Origin: Desulfoscipio geothermicus
Lineage (GTDB): Bacteria; Bacillota; Desulfotomaculia; Desulfotomaculales; Desulfallaceae
Reading direction: 5' to 3'
Length of the DNA stretch: 47,838 nucleotides
NCBI GenBank assembly: GCA_016841905.1
Contig: JAENYF010000026.1
Coordinates: forward strand, 1-47,838
Positions within the stretch are counted from its first letter, which is position 1; the number at the start of each line of letters is the position of its first letter. Of this stretch, positions 1 through 7,303 are shown one piece after another. Below the pieces are notes generated by a model. It had not been told where the DNA came from, ran no database searches, and saw nothing but the letters and a program-made list of their open reading frames with translations. Position numbers and translations under genes: made by a program.

Positions 1-24
1 TACGCGCGCTTCGCGCGCGCTTTT
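1..24 (+). terminator. Partial terminator-like GC stem at window start
   Basis: Alternating GC sequence can fold as a 6-bp GCGCGC stem and is followed by TTTTCC. It ends in GCGCGCTTTTC, the same 11 bases that end the repeated element found at 24281 and 43311. The 5' part lies outside the window, so whether this is a third copy cannot be decided. Confidence 0.35.
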
Positions 25-245
25 CCGCCAGATGCGGAAACTTATGCACCTTATTAATAAGTGCCCCACTACAAAATGTTAACCATGCAAGTTAAAGAAA
101 AACGGGCATTAGTGTCGAACTGCCTTTGTGCATGTCTACGGTCTGTACTTTAACCAAAAGGGGCTTTTGTGTGAGATTTAGCAATTCCCGCCGTATCCAT
201 CAAACCCTATGCAAAACTGTTTGGCCACACTTAATGCTGTATTTA

Positions 246-273
246 TTACATATTTCGGGCATTAAGATATAAT
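246..273 (+). promoter_or_regulatory. Candidate SigA promoter of the cassette
   Basis: TTACAT (246-251), a 16-bp spacer and TATAAT (268-273). It sits 37 bp upstream of the first small gene of the cassette. The -10 is a perfect match and the -35 is fair. Confidence 0.5.
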
Positions 274-310
274 TTGAATAAAGCAATGGTGCCGGTATTG
301 GAGAATTATC

Positions 311-463
311 ATGCATCACATAATAACTAGTGTTTTACTCATATCTCACATCGCCTGGGTTATTTGCTTTTTCCGCTGGCTATGCGCACCCAGAACAGTG
401 CAAATTATTGCTGGTGTGGTAGCCGGTTATTTGTTGCAGCTATGGGGGTGGGTGAATGGCTGA
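311..463 (+). CDS. Small hydrophobic protein (50 aa), unknown function
   Basis: The ATG at 311 has a GGAG ribosome site at 300-303 with 7-nt spacing. The product is 50 residues and rich in Ile, Val, Leu and Trp. It has a basic break near the middle (FRWLCAPR), so it could form one or two short membrane-associated helices. The stop lies 3 bp before the start of the LAGLIDADG-like gene, which suggests translational coupling. I recognise no family. Support comes from the start signal, the promoter upstream and the tight spacing to the next gene. A chance short frame remains possible. Confidence 0.45.
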   Translation: MHHIITSVLLISHIAWVICFFRWLCAPRTVQIIAGVVAGYLLQLWGWVNG

Positions 464-466
464 CCA

Positions 467-1087
467 ATGCATCCATATGTTTTAGGTATTATTTGGGCTC
501 TAGGACGCTACGTTGATAAAATAGAGGATGAGCGTGAGTATTATTTTATACGTCATAAGAACAAGTATTTTTTGCAAGTGATACGCCGCGAGCTAGAGCT
601 TAAAGCTAACATCCAGGCTGTGACACACAAAGGTAAGCTGCAGTATCGCCTCAAGGTTGCCGGTATGGACATAGCTCAGCTGAACCGTCTTGGCTGGCAG
701 CCGCGTAATGCTGTGCAGCGAGGTTACCCACGCCTAGTGGCCGGCCACCGGGATTTTATCAGGGCCTACATGGAAATTCACAGCTCAGTAGATACAATGA
801 CAATTCGAAAACAAAACAGGCCACCGCATAAACAACCGCGCCTTCGGATATACGGCAATAAGGACTTTCTTGCTGAATTAACCCAAGTGCTTGCCAATGA
901 AGTGGGCACCGGCCCCAAAAAGGTTCAGCGTGCAACGCTTGAATCAGAAGTGAGCGGTATTCTCTACTACATGAGCAAGGTGGAGTTGCGTAATATTTTC
1001 TATTACTTGTACAGGCCACCGGTAGATTATTTTGACCGGGAGTATTATGGGCGGTACCGCGAGGTAATGAGGCTGTTTGAGAGGTGA
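467..1087 (+). CDS. Degenerate LAGLIDADG-family DNA-binding protein
   Basis: This 206-residue protein shows the two-repeat pattern of LAGLIDADG homing endonuclease-like proteins. A first helix motif VLGIIWALG is followed by a beta-rich stretch (YYFIRHKNKYFLQVI, YRLKVAGMDIAQLNRLGW). A second helix motif near residue 102 (IRAYMEIHSS) is followed by RLRIYGNKDFLAEL and a C-terminal strand-helix. In the family the conserved acidic residue closing each motif binds metal and cuts DNA. By my alignment these positions are Leu in motif 1 and His in motif 2, so cleavage activity is doubtful and a DNA-binding role, as in WhiA, is possible. The gene is not inside a visible intron or intein. It is flanked by two small genes at 3-4 bp spacing. 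Family assignment is from memory of the motif pattern. Confidence 0.6.
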   Translation: MHPYVLGIIWALGRYVDKIEDEREYYFIRHKNKYFLQVIRRELELKANIQAVTHKGKLQYRLKVAGMDIAQLNRLGWQPRNAVQRGYPRLVAGHRDFIRAYMEIHSSVDTMTIRKQNRPPHKQPRLRIYGNKDFLAELTQVLANEVGTGPKKVQRATLESEVSGILYYMSKVELRNIFYYLYRPPVDYFDREYYGRYREVMRLFER

Positions 1088-1091
1088 TCCC

Positions 1092-1283
1092 GTGTCCCCC
1101 AAGAAACTTCGTGAGGACATCGAACAAACGAAGGATGAAATATATCATGTGAAATCGCAAATAGAAAAGGCTACTGACCGGGAAAAACGCCGGTTATATC
1201 ACCGGTTGATGGAGTTGCAGTGTTTACAATTATGGCAGATGGATCAGTGTGGTTGGTGGGAAGCGAATAAGCCGGAGGGTTAG
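1092..1283 (+). CDS. Small coiled-coil protein (63 aa), unknown function
   Basis: The GTG start at 1092 is chosen because GAGGTGA (1081-1087), overlapping the stop of the previous gene, gives a good ribosome site. An ATG at 1077 inside that gene has none. The product is highly charged and helical, with heptad-like Leu/Ile spacing (KLREDIEQTKDEIYHVKSQI). It ends in an aromatic stretch (LQLWQMDQCGWWEA). It probably forms a coiled coil and may partner the LAGLIDADG-like protein just upstream. No family is recognised. Confidence 0.5.
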   Translation: MSPKKLREDIEQTKDEIYHVKSQIEKATDREKRRLYHRLMELQCLQLWQMDQCGWWEANKPEG

Positions 1284-1342
1284 GAAAACAAGAGCGTACC
1301 TCTTATCCCACAGCTCATTTTTGTAGAATATTTATTAGCTGA

Positions 1343-1370
1343 TTAACAAAATTCTGTGCTATATTATATA
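1343..1370 (+). promoter_or_regulatory. Candidate promoter of the lipoprotein gene
   Basis: TTAACA (1343-1348), 16 bp, TATATA (1365-1370). It lies 32 bp upstream of the chosen ATG in a very AT-rich stretch, where such matches arise easily. Confidence 0.35.
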
Positions 1371-1401
1371 GAAGGAATTAAATGGTTTCGTGGTGATTTT
1401 T

Positions 1402-1890
1402 ATGAGAATTAAACGGGCTGTATTACTTATTACCATTGGATTATGTTTGTTACTACCAGGGTGCAGCACATCTCAGGACTCCCTAAAGGAAATGGCCCGG
1501 TTTGAAATGCAATATTACAACCAGGCCAGACCTATGATGGATCGGATTCTTTCATTATATAATGAATTGCATAATGAAAAGATAAGTCTACAACAATACC
1601 AGGCAGAACTAATTGTAATGAAAGAACCAGCTAGAAAACTAAACAAGGAATACCAAAACGCCTTAAAAAAGCACCAGTTATTAAAGGAAGATGAGAAATC
1701 TCAATTATATGTGGATGGCTTATACTACGGCCATTATTTGGTTCTTGAGCCGTATGGCTATATTGTATTAATGAAAGATGCTAAAGCTATAGAAGAAATT
1801 GATAACATTCATGAAATCATGATGCTTACTCGTGAGAGGAAGGTTACCATGTTCGAAAATGCCTGCAGCAGACTTATTGAGGATACTTAG
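1402..1890 (+). CDS. Putative lipoprotein
   Basis: The ATG at 1402 follows GGTGAT at 5-nt spacing; an in-frame GTG lies at 1390. The 162-residue product opens with a classical lipoprotein signal: basic MRIKR, a hydrophobic core and the lipobox LLPGC, so Cys21 would be lipidated and the protein anchored on the outer face of the membrane. The remainder is charged, Met- and Tyr-rich and probably mostly helical. No known domain is recognised. The coding sequence is AT-rich compared with the genes after 3.6 kb, in line with an accessory origin. Its 3' end overlaps the convergent XRE gene by 17 bp. Confidence 0.7.
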   Translation: MRIKRAVLLITIGLCLLLPGCSTSQDSLKEMARFEMQYYNQARPMMDRILSLYNELHNEKISLQQYQAELIVMKEPARKLNKEYQNALKKHQLLKEDEKSQLYVDGLYYGHYLVLEPYGYIVLMKDAKAIEEIDNIHEIMMLTRERKVTMFENACSRLIEDT

Positions 1891-2332
1891 CCCTTAATAT
1901 TTTAAGATATTCATCAAGTAAATGTTGATCAATCGGAACTTGGTTATCATTTTCCCAATTACGCAAAGTCTTAACATTAATGCCGAGTGCGCCGGCCATC
2001 TCTACCTTTGTAAGCCCGTGCATTAGTCGGGCCTTTTTTATTTGTTGCCCCAATGTATTCTCGGGTAGTGTTTCAAAACAACCGAGATAAGCTACAGTTA
2101 CATTAAGTACTTGGGCAAGAAGTCTTAAGTTTGGTAGCGCGGGGTTTTTCCTTCCGGCTTCCAGGTTACTTATAGCAAAAGTGCTTAAACCGGTACATAT
2201 TGCTAATTCACGAATAGTCATATCATTATTAAGTCTTACCCGGCGGATACGGGCTCCGGTGCTGTCATTTGAGCTGGTTTTGGTCTCAAAACTTGTCGGT
2301 AAACATGACCGTTTTAGTATAGATATTCCCAA
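1874..2332 (-). CDS. XRE-family regulator with two helix-turn-helix domains
   Basis: Two HTH_3/XRE domains are visible. The first contains MTIRELAICTGLSTFAISNLE and GRKNPALPNLRLLAQVLNV. The second contains GLTKVEMAGALGINVKTLRNWE. It is probably a soluble repressor or activator acting on nearby accessory genes. The start is uncertain. The frame stays open to 2440, but that part runs antisense to conserved yifB sequence and is unlikely to be protein, so I place the start at TTG 2332 (152 aa) without a good ribosome site. The gene may have lost its original 5' end when the yifB fragment was joined here. Confidence 0.6.
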   Translation of the reverse strand: MGISILKRSCLPTSFETKTSSNDSTGARIRRVRLNNDMTIRELAICTGLSTFAISNLEAGRKNPALPNLRLLAQVLNVTVAYLGCFETLPENTLGQQIKKARLMHGLTKVEMAGALGINVKTLRNWENDNQVPIDQHLLDEYLKILRAKYPQ

Positions 2333-2349
2333 GTTATTATCTGCACGGA

Positions 2350-2826
2350 TGTCCGTGCGGTTTTTTGGGGGATGCGGAGCGGGAGTGCACGTGCACACCC
2401 CTGCAGGTGCAGCGCTATTTAAATCGCCTCTCCGGGCCATTGCTGGACCGTTTTGATATTCAAATTGATGTGCCCCGCCTCACCTTTAATGATTTGGAAA
2501 ACTGTCAGTCGGGAGAGTCATCGGCAGCCATTCGCCGAAGAGTGCAGTTGGCCAGGGAAACTCAGTCAGACCGTTTTGGCAAAGCTATGTGCAATGCCGA
2601 TATGTCGCCCTCGCAATTGAAAAAGTACTGCCAACTTAATGGGGAAGCCAGCGATTTATTACGGGCGGCCTTTACTAATCTAAAGCTGAGCGCTCGCGCC
2701 CATAATAAAATTATCAAGGTGGCTCGTACTTTGGCGGATCTTGCTGGTTGTCAGGAAATACAGGTGGAGCATGTGGCTGAAGCTGTTCAGTACCGCGGGA
2801 TGGAGAGGAAATTTTGGAATACCTAA
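2350..2826 (+). pseudogene. 3' fragment of yifB/comM Mg-chelatase-like ATPase
   Basis: The reading frame matches the C-terminal third of YifB/ComM (AAA+ Mg-chelatase subunit family). It starts abruptly at CPCGFLGDAERECTCTP, the conserved Cys-rich stretch. It continues with the ISGPLLDR-type motif (LSGPLLDRFDIQIDVPRL) and the C-terminal chelatase domain to a normal-looking end. The Walker A and B regions are missing, and the bases before 2350 read as unrelated sequence overlapping the XRE gene. The full-length family is about 500 residues; only about 158 remain. No start codon with a ribosome site is present, so it is a truncated remnant. Confidence 0.8.
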
Positions 2827-2984
2827 TCCTCATTGACCAGTTTACTATGTAAATCAGTCATTTAGTTAAGAGAGGATGAATGCTAAACGCATATCATTAG
2901 GCAGCGTAACATAAATAACGAGATATTATTTTGTACAATAACAAGGAAAGAGAAATTGAAATCATCTCTTTTATTAGCTAAGTG

Positions 2985-3350
2985 CTAGGAGTTGGAGTAA
3001 TTTTGTAATGACTTGAGAGCTGTTATTTCTTTGTTTATTTCTTCTGCTGTACGAATCCCCAGTTTGCGGATCAAAGGTAGGGGAGGGCACCATCCCTGGA
3101 CGGCGTGCTGGAGCATAAAGAGCGCTACAGCGCCTGTCAGCAAGAACCACCTTTTATCGCGGTAGCCTAACAGTGCTGTAAGGGTGACGACGGCAGAGAA
3201 GTTAGCCTCTAAAACTCGCTCGGTATCCCACTCTTTTTCCAGCTGTGCAATGCGTTGGCTTATAGCATTTATATCTTGGTTAATGTATTGCTTAATATGC
3301 CCATTGGTTCGTATGTCAATTTTTCTATTTATTTCAGGTTTGGTATGCAT
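2985..3350 (-). CDS. DUF2892-type small membrane protein
   Basis: The ATG at 3350 is preceded by AAAAGGG at good spacing and gives 121 residues. The frame extends to a GTG at 3395 that has no upstream ribosome site of its own. An N-terminal basic region and a short coiled coil (ISQRIAQLEKEWDTERVLE) precede a hydrophobic segment. That is followed by the typical QGWCPPLPLIRKLGIRTAEEI ending of DUF2892/YgaP-like membrane proteins. Proteins of this layout are widespread and functionally uncharacterised; some are fused to rhodanese domains. It stands alone, downstream of and convergent with the yifB remnant. Confidence 0.65.
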   Translation of the reverse strand: MHTKPEINRKIDIRTNGHIKQYINQDINAISQRIAQLEKEWDTERVLEANFSAVVTLTALLGYRDKRWFLLTGAVALFMLQHAVQGWCPPLPLIRKLGIRTAEEINKEITALKSLQNYSNS

Positions 3351-3553
3351 CCTAACCCTTTTCGTTGTCGGCGGAATAATTGTCAACACCTCCACTTAGC
3401 TTAATATGCAACATATCCGCCTAATTATGCATAAGTTTGCCGGTGTTTATAAACCAAAACAGCAGCTTTGCTTATTAATAAACAAAAGAACTCTTAAAAT
3501 AATATAAAAAAAGAATTATCCATTGGTTGAAGAAGCAAAATGATATGTAACAT

Positions 3554-3584
3554 AAAAAAGAAGGCTCCATGGAGGAACCTTCTT
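3554..3584 (-). terminator. Terminator of prfC
   Basis: On the minus strand AAGAAGG (3584-3578) pairs with CCTTCTT (3564-3558) around an inner CTCC/GGAG stem, and a T-run follows. It lies 65 bp after the prfC stop. Confidence 0.8.
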
Positions 3585-3648
3585 AACAGACGAACTTTCA
3601 TGCCGACTTCTTTAAGCTAATACCAAATTTTGTTTAAGATATGGATAT

Positions 3649-5256
3649 TTAACCCAATTCTTTTAAGATTAATCCGGGGTTTTTCTCCAGGCAGAAGTTG
3701 ACTTCCCAATCTGAAGAGAACAGTGCCACCAGCCGTCCTTCCCGGTCTCTGGCCAACTTGCTTCGGCTGGGCCAGATGATGACGGACAGTTTTTCCGGGC
3801 TGCACTCCACCCAACGGGCGCAAGTGAAGGGTAGTCTTTCTGTAGTAACTTCCACCCCGTATTCTGAGTTAAGCCGTGCCACTACCACGTCGAATTGTAG
3901 TTCACCAACAGCTGCCAGCACCGGTTCCTTGCGCAAGCTGTCTGTAAAGTAAAGCACCTGGGTTGCACCTTCTTCTTCTAATTGGTCAATCCCTTTGTTG
4001 AACTGCTTATATTTTGCGATCTGCTCATTATGCAGGAGGCAAAAGTGTTCAGGGGTGAAGCGGGGAATGTCATCAAATTTAATTACTTTGCCATCGGACA
4101 GGGTATCACCGATATTAAAGAGGCCCGGATTAGCTAAGCCCACCACATCGCCGGGAAAGGCTTCTTCCACGATTTCCCGTTCCCGGGCGAAGAACCGGTA
4201 AGCCCGGGTCATGCGTATTTTCCGCTGTAGACGGGAGTGGTAAAGCTGCATATCCTTTTTAAAACGGCCGGAGCATACCCGCAGGAAGGCTACCCGGTCC
4301 CGGTGCTGCGGGTCCATATTGGCCTGAATTTTAAAAATCTGACCGGTAAAGCCTGGGCTGGTTGGCTCAATCGGGCCGACGCTGCTCATACGCGGGCCAG
4401 GTGCCGGCGCTAGGTCCAGGAGGGTCTGTAAAAAGGACTCCAGGCCAAAATTATTAATGGCGCTGCCGAAGAATACCGGGGTAATATTGCCGGCCAGAAA
4501 AGCTTCCTCGCTGAAAGAATACCCTGCCGCCGTTAATAGCTCTACTTCATCCACTAACTGTTGGTATTCGTCCCGGCCTACTAGAACAGCTAGCTGAGTA
4601 TCGTACAGGTCATGCACCTGCACAGGCGCCCGGTGTTGGCCGTGGTGGGTACGCTCAAAGAGCAGCACTTGCTGTTTGGCGAGGTCGTACACTCCTTTAA
4701 ATGTAGGGCCATTGCCGATAGGCCAGTTCATTGGCACCGGATCAATCCCCAATTCATGCTCGATTTCGTCCAGTATGGCCAGTGGCTCACGGCTTGGGCG
4801 GTCTAGTTTGTTGATAAAGGTGAGAATGGGAGTGCGCCGCAGCCGGCAAACTTGGAAGAGTCTACGGGTCTGGGGTTCTATACCTTTGGCGCTGTCCAGC
4901 ACCATCACTGCGCTATCGGTCACCATGAGGGTGCGGTAAGTATCTTCGCTGAAGTCCTGGTGACCGGGGGTGTCCAAGAGATTAATCCGACAACCCCGGC
5001 AATCGAACTGCAAGGCTGCAGTTGTGATGGAGATACCACGCTGCTGTTCCATCTCCATCCAGTCGGCGGTGGCGTGATGCTGGTTCTTGCGGGCTCGTAC
5101 CGAGCCGGCCAGCTCAACCGCGCCGGCGTAAAGCAGTAGTTTTTCCGTCAGGGTGGTTTTCCCGGCATCGGGGTGAGAAATAATAGCAAAGGTTCGCCTG
5201 CGGGCTACCTCATACTCTAGTTCATCATCGTTAACCTTGATAGTTGGTTGGGTCAT
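3649..5256 (-). CDS. prfC: Peptide chain release factor 3
   Basis: RF3 is a translational GTPase that recycles RF1 and RF2 from the ribosome after peptide release. The P-loop SHPDAGKT lies at residues 27-34, with DTPGHQDF (G3) and NKLDR (G4). The conserved ADWMEMEQQRGISI switch region and the RF3-specific C-terminal domain follow. The 535-residue length fits the family (about 525-530). The start at 5256 is chosen because GGAGG lies 5 bp upstream. An in-frame ATG at 5292 would add 12 residues without a ribosome site. The gene is monocistronic, opposite to most of the window, and ends in its own terminator. Confidence 0.95.
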   Translation of the reverse strand: MTQPTIKVNDDELEYEVARRRTFAIISHPDAGKTTLTEKLLLYAGAVELAGSVRARKNQHHATADWMEMEQQRGISITTAALQFDCRGCRINLLDTPGHQDFSEDTYRTLMVTDSAVMVLDSAKGIEPQTRRLFQVCRLRRTPILTFINKLDRPSREPLAILDEIEHELGIDPVPMNWPIGNGPTFKGVYDLAKQQVLLFERTHHGQHRAPVQVHDLYDTQLAVLVGRDEYQQLVDEVELLTAAGYSFSEEAFLAGNITPVFFGSAINNFGLESFLQTLLDLAPAPGPRMSSVGPIEPTSPGFTGQIFKIQANMDPQHRDRVAFLRVCSGRFKKDMQLYHSRLQRKIRMTRAYRFFAREREIVEEAFPGDVVGLANPGLFNIGDTLSDGKVIKFDDIPRFTPEHFCLLHNEQIAKYKQFNKGIDQLEEEGATQVLYFTDSLRKEPVLAAVGELQFDVVVARLNSEYGVEVTTERLPFTCARWVECSPEKLSVIIWPSRSKLARDREGRLVALFSSDWEVNFCLEKNPGLILKELG

Positions 5257-5426
5257 TTTTGCCTCCGGAATGATTTGGTCGTATTTGTTCAATAAAATAA
5301 TGTAATGCGATATAACACATTTGTCAAGAGTTTTCTTCGGTTATCTATATAACATGTTGTTTGTGTTATGGATGCAATTAACCATAACAAATGAAGTGAA
5401 AAGAGTATTAAGGCGGTGTGGCCATT

Positions 5427-6606
5427 ATGCTTCGGGTTATAGCCTTTTCAATAATTATATTACTGTATGGTCTGCTCAGTTACTGGATCGGACTGCGCAT
5501 GTGGCAGCTGGTGGGCAGGTTTATTCCATACCTTCCCATAGCTTTATTGTTTTGGTTAATGTTCTGGTTAATCGCCTTGTCCTTTTTTACAGGCCATTTA
5601 AGTGAAAAATACCTTGCGCTTGGGATATCCCGTTGGTTAATCCTGGTGGGCGACTACTGGCTGGCTTTCACGTTCTATTGCCTTATTGTACTTGCTATAT
5701 TGGAATTGTTTCTATTTGCTGGTCAACGTTTGGCCTCTTTGAGCCTAGGCAAGGTACGACCAATTTCCCGCTGCCCTCGTGCTTGGCTTGGGTGTAATAT
5801 TAATTGTTTTGGTAATACTTGGTTATTGATGGTGGAATGCTAGGCACCCGCAGGTCATCCACTATGACATTAGTATTCCCAAATCAGCGGGCCAGCTAAA
5901 ACAATTACATGTGGTAGCAGTGTCCGATCTGCACCTGGGCATCATAGTGGATAACCACCGTTTAGCTGAATTGGTGACAATGATTAATGATTTAAACCCG
6001 GATATTATCCTGCTGCCAGGTGATATAGTAGACGGAGATATACTGCCCTTTATTGAGCAAAATATGGCTGAGACATGGCACCGGCTGAAACCACACTTTG
6101 GCATTTACGCGGCGCTGGGAAACCATGACTATATTGGCGGCCAATCCGCGAATACTATCAGCAGGCTTGAACAAACAGGTATCAAGGTGCTGCGGGATGA
6201 GGTGGTCCTAATGGAGAATAGCTTTTATCTGGTGGGGAGAGAAGATGTATATGGTAGCTTCTTTAACGGCAATGAGCAAAAAACACTGGCCAGTATAATG
6301 GCTGGCATTGCTCAGGAGCCCCAAAAGCCTGTCATTGTGCTGGATCACCAGCCTGTACATTTAGACGAACCCTGGGAACAGGAAGTGGATTTACAACTTT
6401 CTGGGCACACGCACCGAGGCCAGCTGGCTCCGTTAAGCTTGATTACGGAGCATATCTTTGAGGTTGACCATGGATATTTGTGCAAAGGGCAGCTGCAAAT
6501 TATTGTATCCTCGGGATTTGGTACCTGGGGACCTCCTATTAGAGTGGGAAGCCGGCCAGAAATTTTGGATATCCTGATCAAGTTTACCAGTTTAGCCGGT
6601 GATTAA
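5427..6606 (+). pseudogene. Broken YaeI-type membrane metallophosphoesterase
   Basis: Two pieces make one protein. 5427-5754 encodes an N-terminal membrane part with several hydrophobic helices. The second frame holds another helix (AALVLGLGVILIVLVILGY) and then a calcineurin-like phosphoesterase domain with SDLHLG, LPGDIVDG, ALGNHDY, LDHQP and SGHTHRGQ. Joining them needs a frame change near 5754, because frame 1 runs on to a stop without similarity. The second frame is further interrupted by TGA at 5827-5829, between GY and WWNARHP. The catalytic part could still be made from GTG 5911 (231 aa) as a soluble enzyme with all metal ligands, but it would lack the membrane anchor. A sequencing error could explain one defect, hardly both. 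Confidence 0.75.
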
Positions 6607-6696
6607 AGCCGGGTATTAAACCTTTTGTGTTTGCAGCTACTCAGAGCTAATGCAAATAACTAGGGTATGTTTTTAATAGTTGTTCAGGAAAATATG

Positions 6697-6725
6697 TTGC
6701 AAATTTTTAAATCTAAAGGTATAAT
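6697..6725 (+). promoter_or_regulatory. Strong SigA promoter of the zinc-ribbon gene
   Basis: TTGCAA (6697-6702), 17 bp, TATAAT (6720-6725). It leaves a leader of about 115 nt before the start at 6847. The leader contains a GGGG/CCCC pairing (6790s with 6821-6824) and a very strong ribosome site, AGAGGAGGT. Confidence 0.75.
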
Positions 6726-6846
6726 GAACAGAAGCTCGATAAAAATGCTTGGAGATTCGGTGTAGCTTTCTCTATTGTTAGGTAGCCTGGGGAAGAATAA
6801 ACCTGTTAATCCCCGGCACGGGCAAACAAATAGAGGAGGTTTTTTT

Positions 6847-7149
6847 ATGTTTGAAGACAAAACTTTAAATTGTAAGGACTGCGGTGCTGATTTTGTTTTT
6901 ACTGCTTCTGAACAACAATTCTATGCTGACAAGGGCTTTGCTAATGAACCCGGTCGTTGCCCAGAGTGCCGCGCGGCACGCAAGGCTGCTAACAACCGGG
7001 GTGGCGGCAACAGCTATGGTCGTGAAAGACGCCAAATGTTTGATGCAGTCTGCTCGGCCTGTGGTAAAGAGACCCAGGTTCCGTTCCAGCCTCGCGGTGA
7101 TAAACCCGTGTATTGCCGTGACTGCTACAGATCACGTAATAGCTGGTAA
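6847..7149 (+). CDS. Zinc-ribbon protein (zf-trcl/CxxC type)
   Basis: The start at 6847 follows AGAGGAGGT (6832-6840). The 100-residue protein has two Cys4-type metal sites. The first is LNCKDCG with RCPECR, around the FTASEQQFYADKGF signature of the probable zinc-ribbon family. The second is VCSACGKETQVPFQPRG with VYCRDCY near the C-terminus, joined by a Gly/Asn/Arg-rich linker. The family is common in Clostridia and Chloroflexi and has no assigned function; the basic linker suggests nucleic-acid contact. It is monocistronic, with its own strong promoter and terminator, so it is probably well expressed. Confidence 0.85.
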   Translation: MFEDKTLNCKDCGADFVFTASEQQFYADKGFANEPGRCPECRAARKAANNRGGGNSYGRERRQMFDAVCSACGKETQVPFQPRGDKPVYCRDCYRSRNSW

Positions 7150-7172
7150 AATGATAAATCTTAAAGCCAGGG

Positions 7173-7202
7173 CATTGCTGCCCTGGCTTTTATGATTATG
7201 CA
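7173..7202 (+). terminator. Terminator of the zinc-ribbon gene
   Basis: AAAGCCAGGGCA (7173-7184) pairs perfectly with TGCCCTGGCTTT (7189-7200) across a 4-base loop and ends in T's. Confidence 0.9.
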
Positions 7203-7303
7203 CCTGAGCTGACCCTGTTGGGCCAGTTTATTTCTTTTAATCATGAGTAAATATTCCTCCAAGTAACAATACTACCATCAAATACTCTGAAGGAGGAATA
7301 TTA

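Larger units (their letters stand above)
1..310. other. Intergenic region before the LAGLIDADG-like cassette
   Basis: No convincing gene is visible here. The first 24 bases form a GC-rich alternating stem followed by TTTT, which looks like the 3' end of a terminator cut by the window edge. The rest is AT-rich. A promoter (246-273) near its end serves the cassette that starts at 311. Confidence 0.5.

Noticed and set aside
759..1160. Open minus-strand frame opposite the LAGLIDADG-like gene
   Set aside because: Low-complexity composition, no ribosome site and no recognisable domain. The + strand frame has clear family motifs.
2343..2366. Terminator-like hairpin GCACGGA-TG-TCCGTGC with GGTTTTTT
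   Set aside because: Its right half encodes the conserved CPCGF residues of YifB. The stem probably arose by chance at the truncation joint, so it is reported only as a junction mark.
2333..2440. N-terminal extension of the XRE regulator
   Set aside because: It is the antisense of conserved yifB codons (ECTCTP region) and shows no helix-turn-helix or other domain sequence.
5321..5605. Open frame upstream of the phosphoesterase membrane part
   Set aside because: It overlaps the better frame with membrane helices, has no ribosome site and no recognisable domain.
5827..5829. TGA as a selenocysteine codon in the phosphoesterase
   Set aside because: It is in the hydrophobic linker, not at an active site. 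A separate frameshift lies 70 bp upstream and no SECIS-like hairpin was seen. A stop is simpler.
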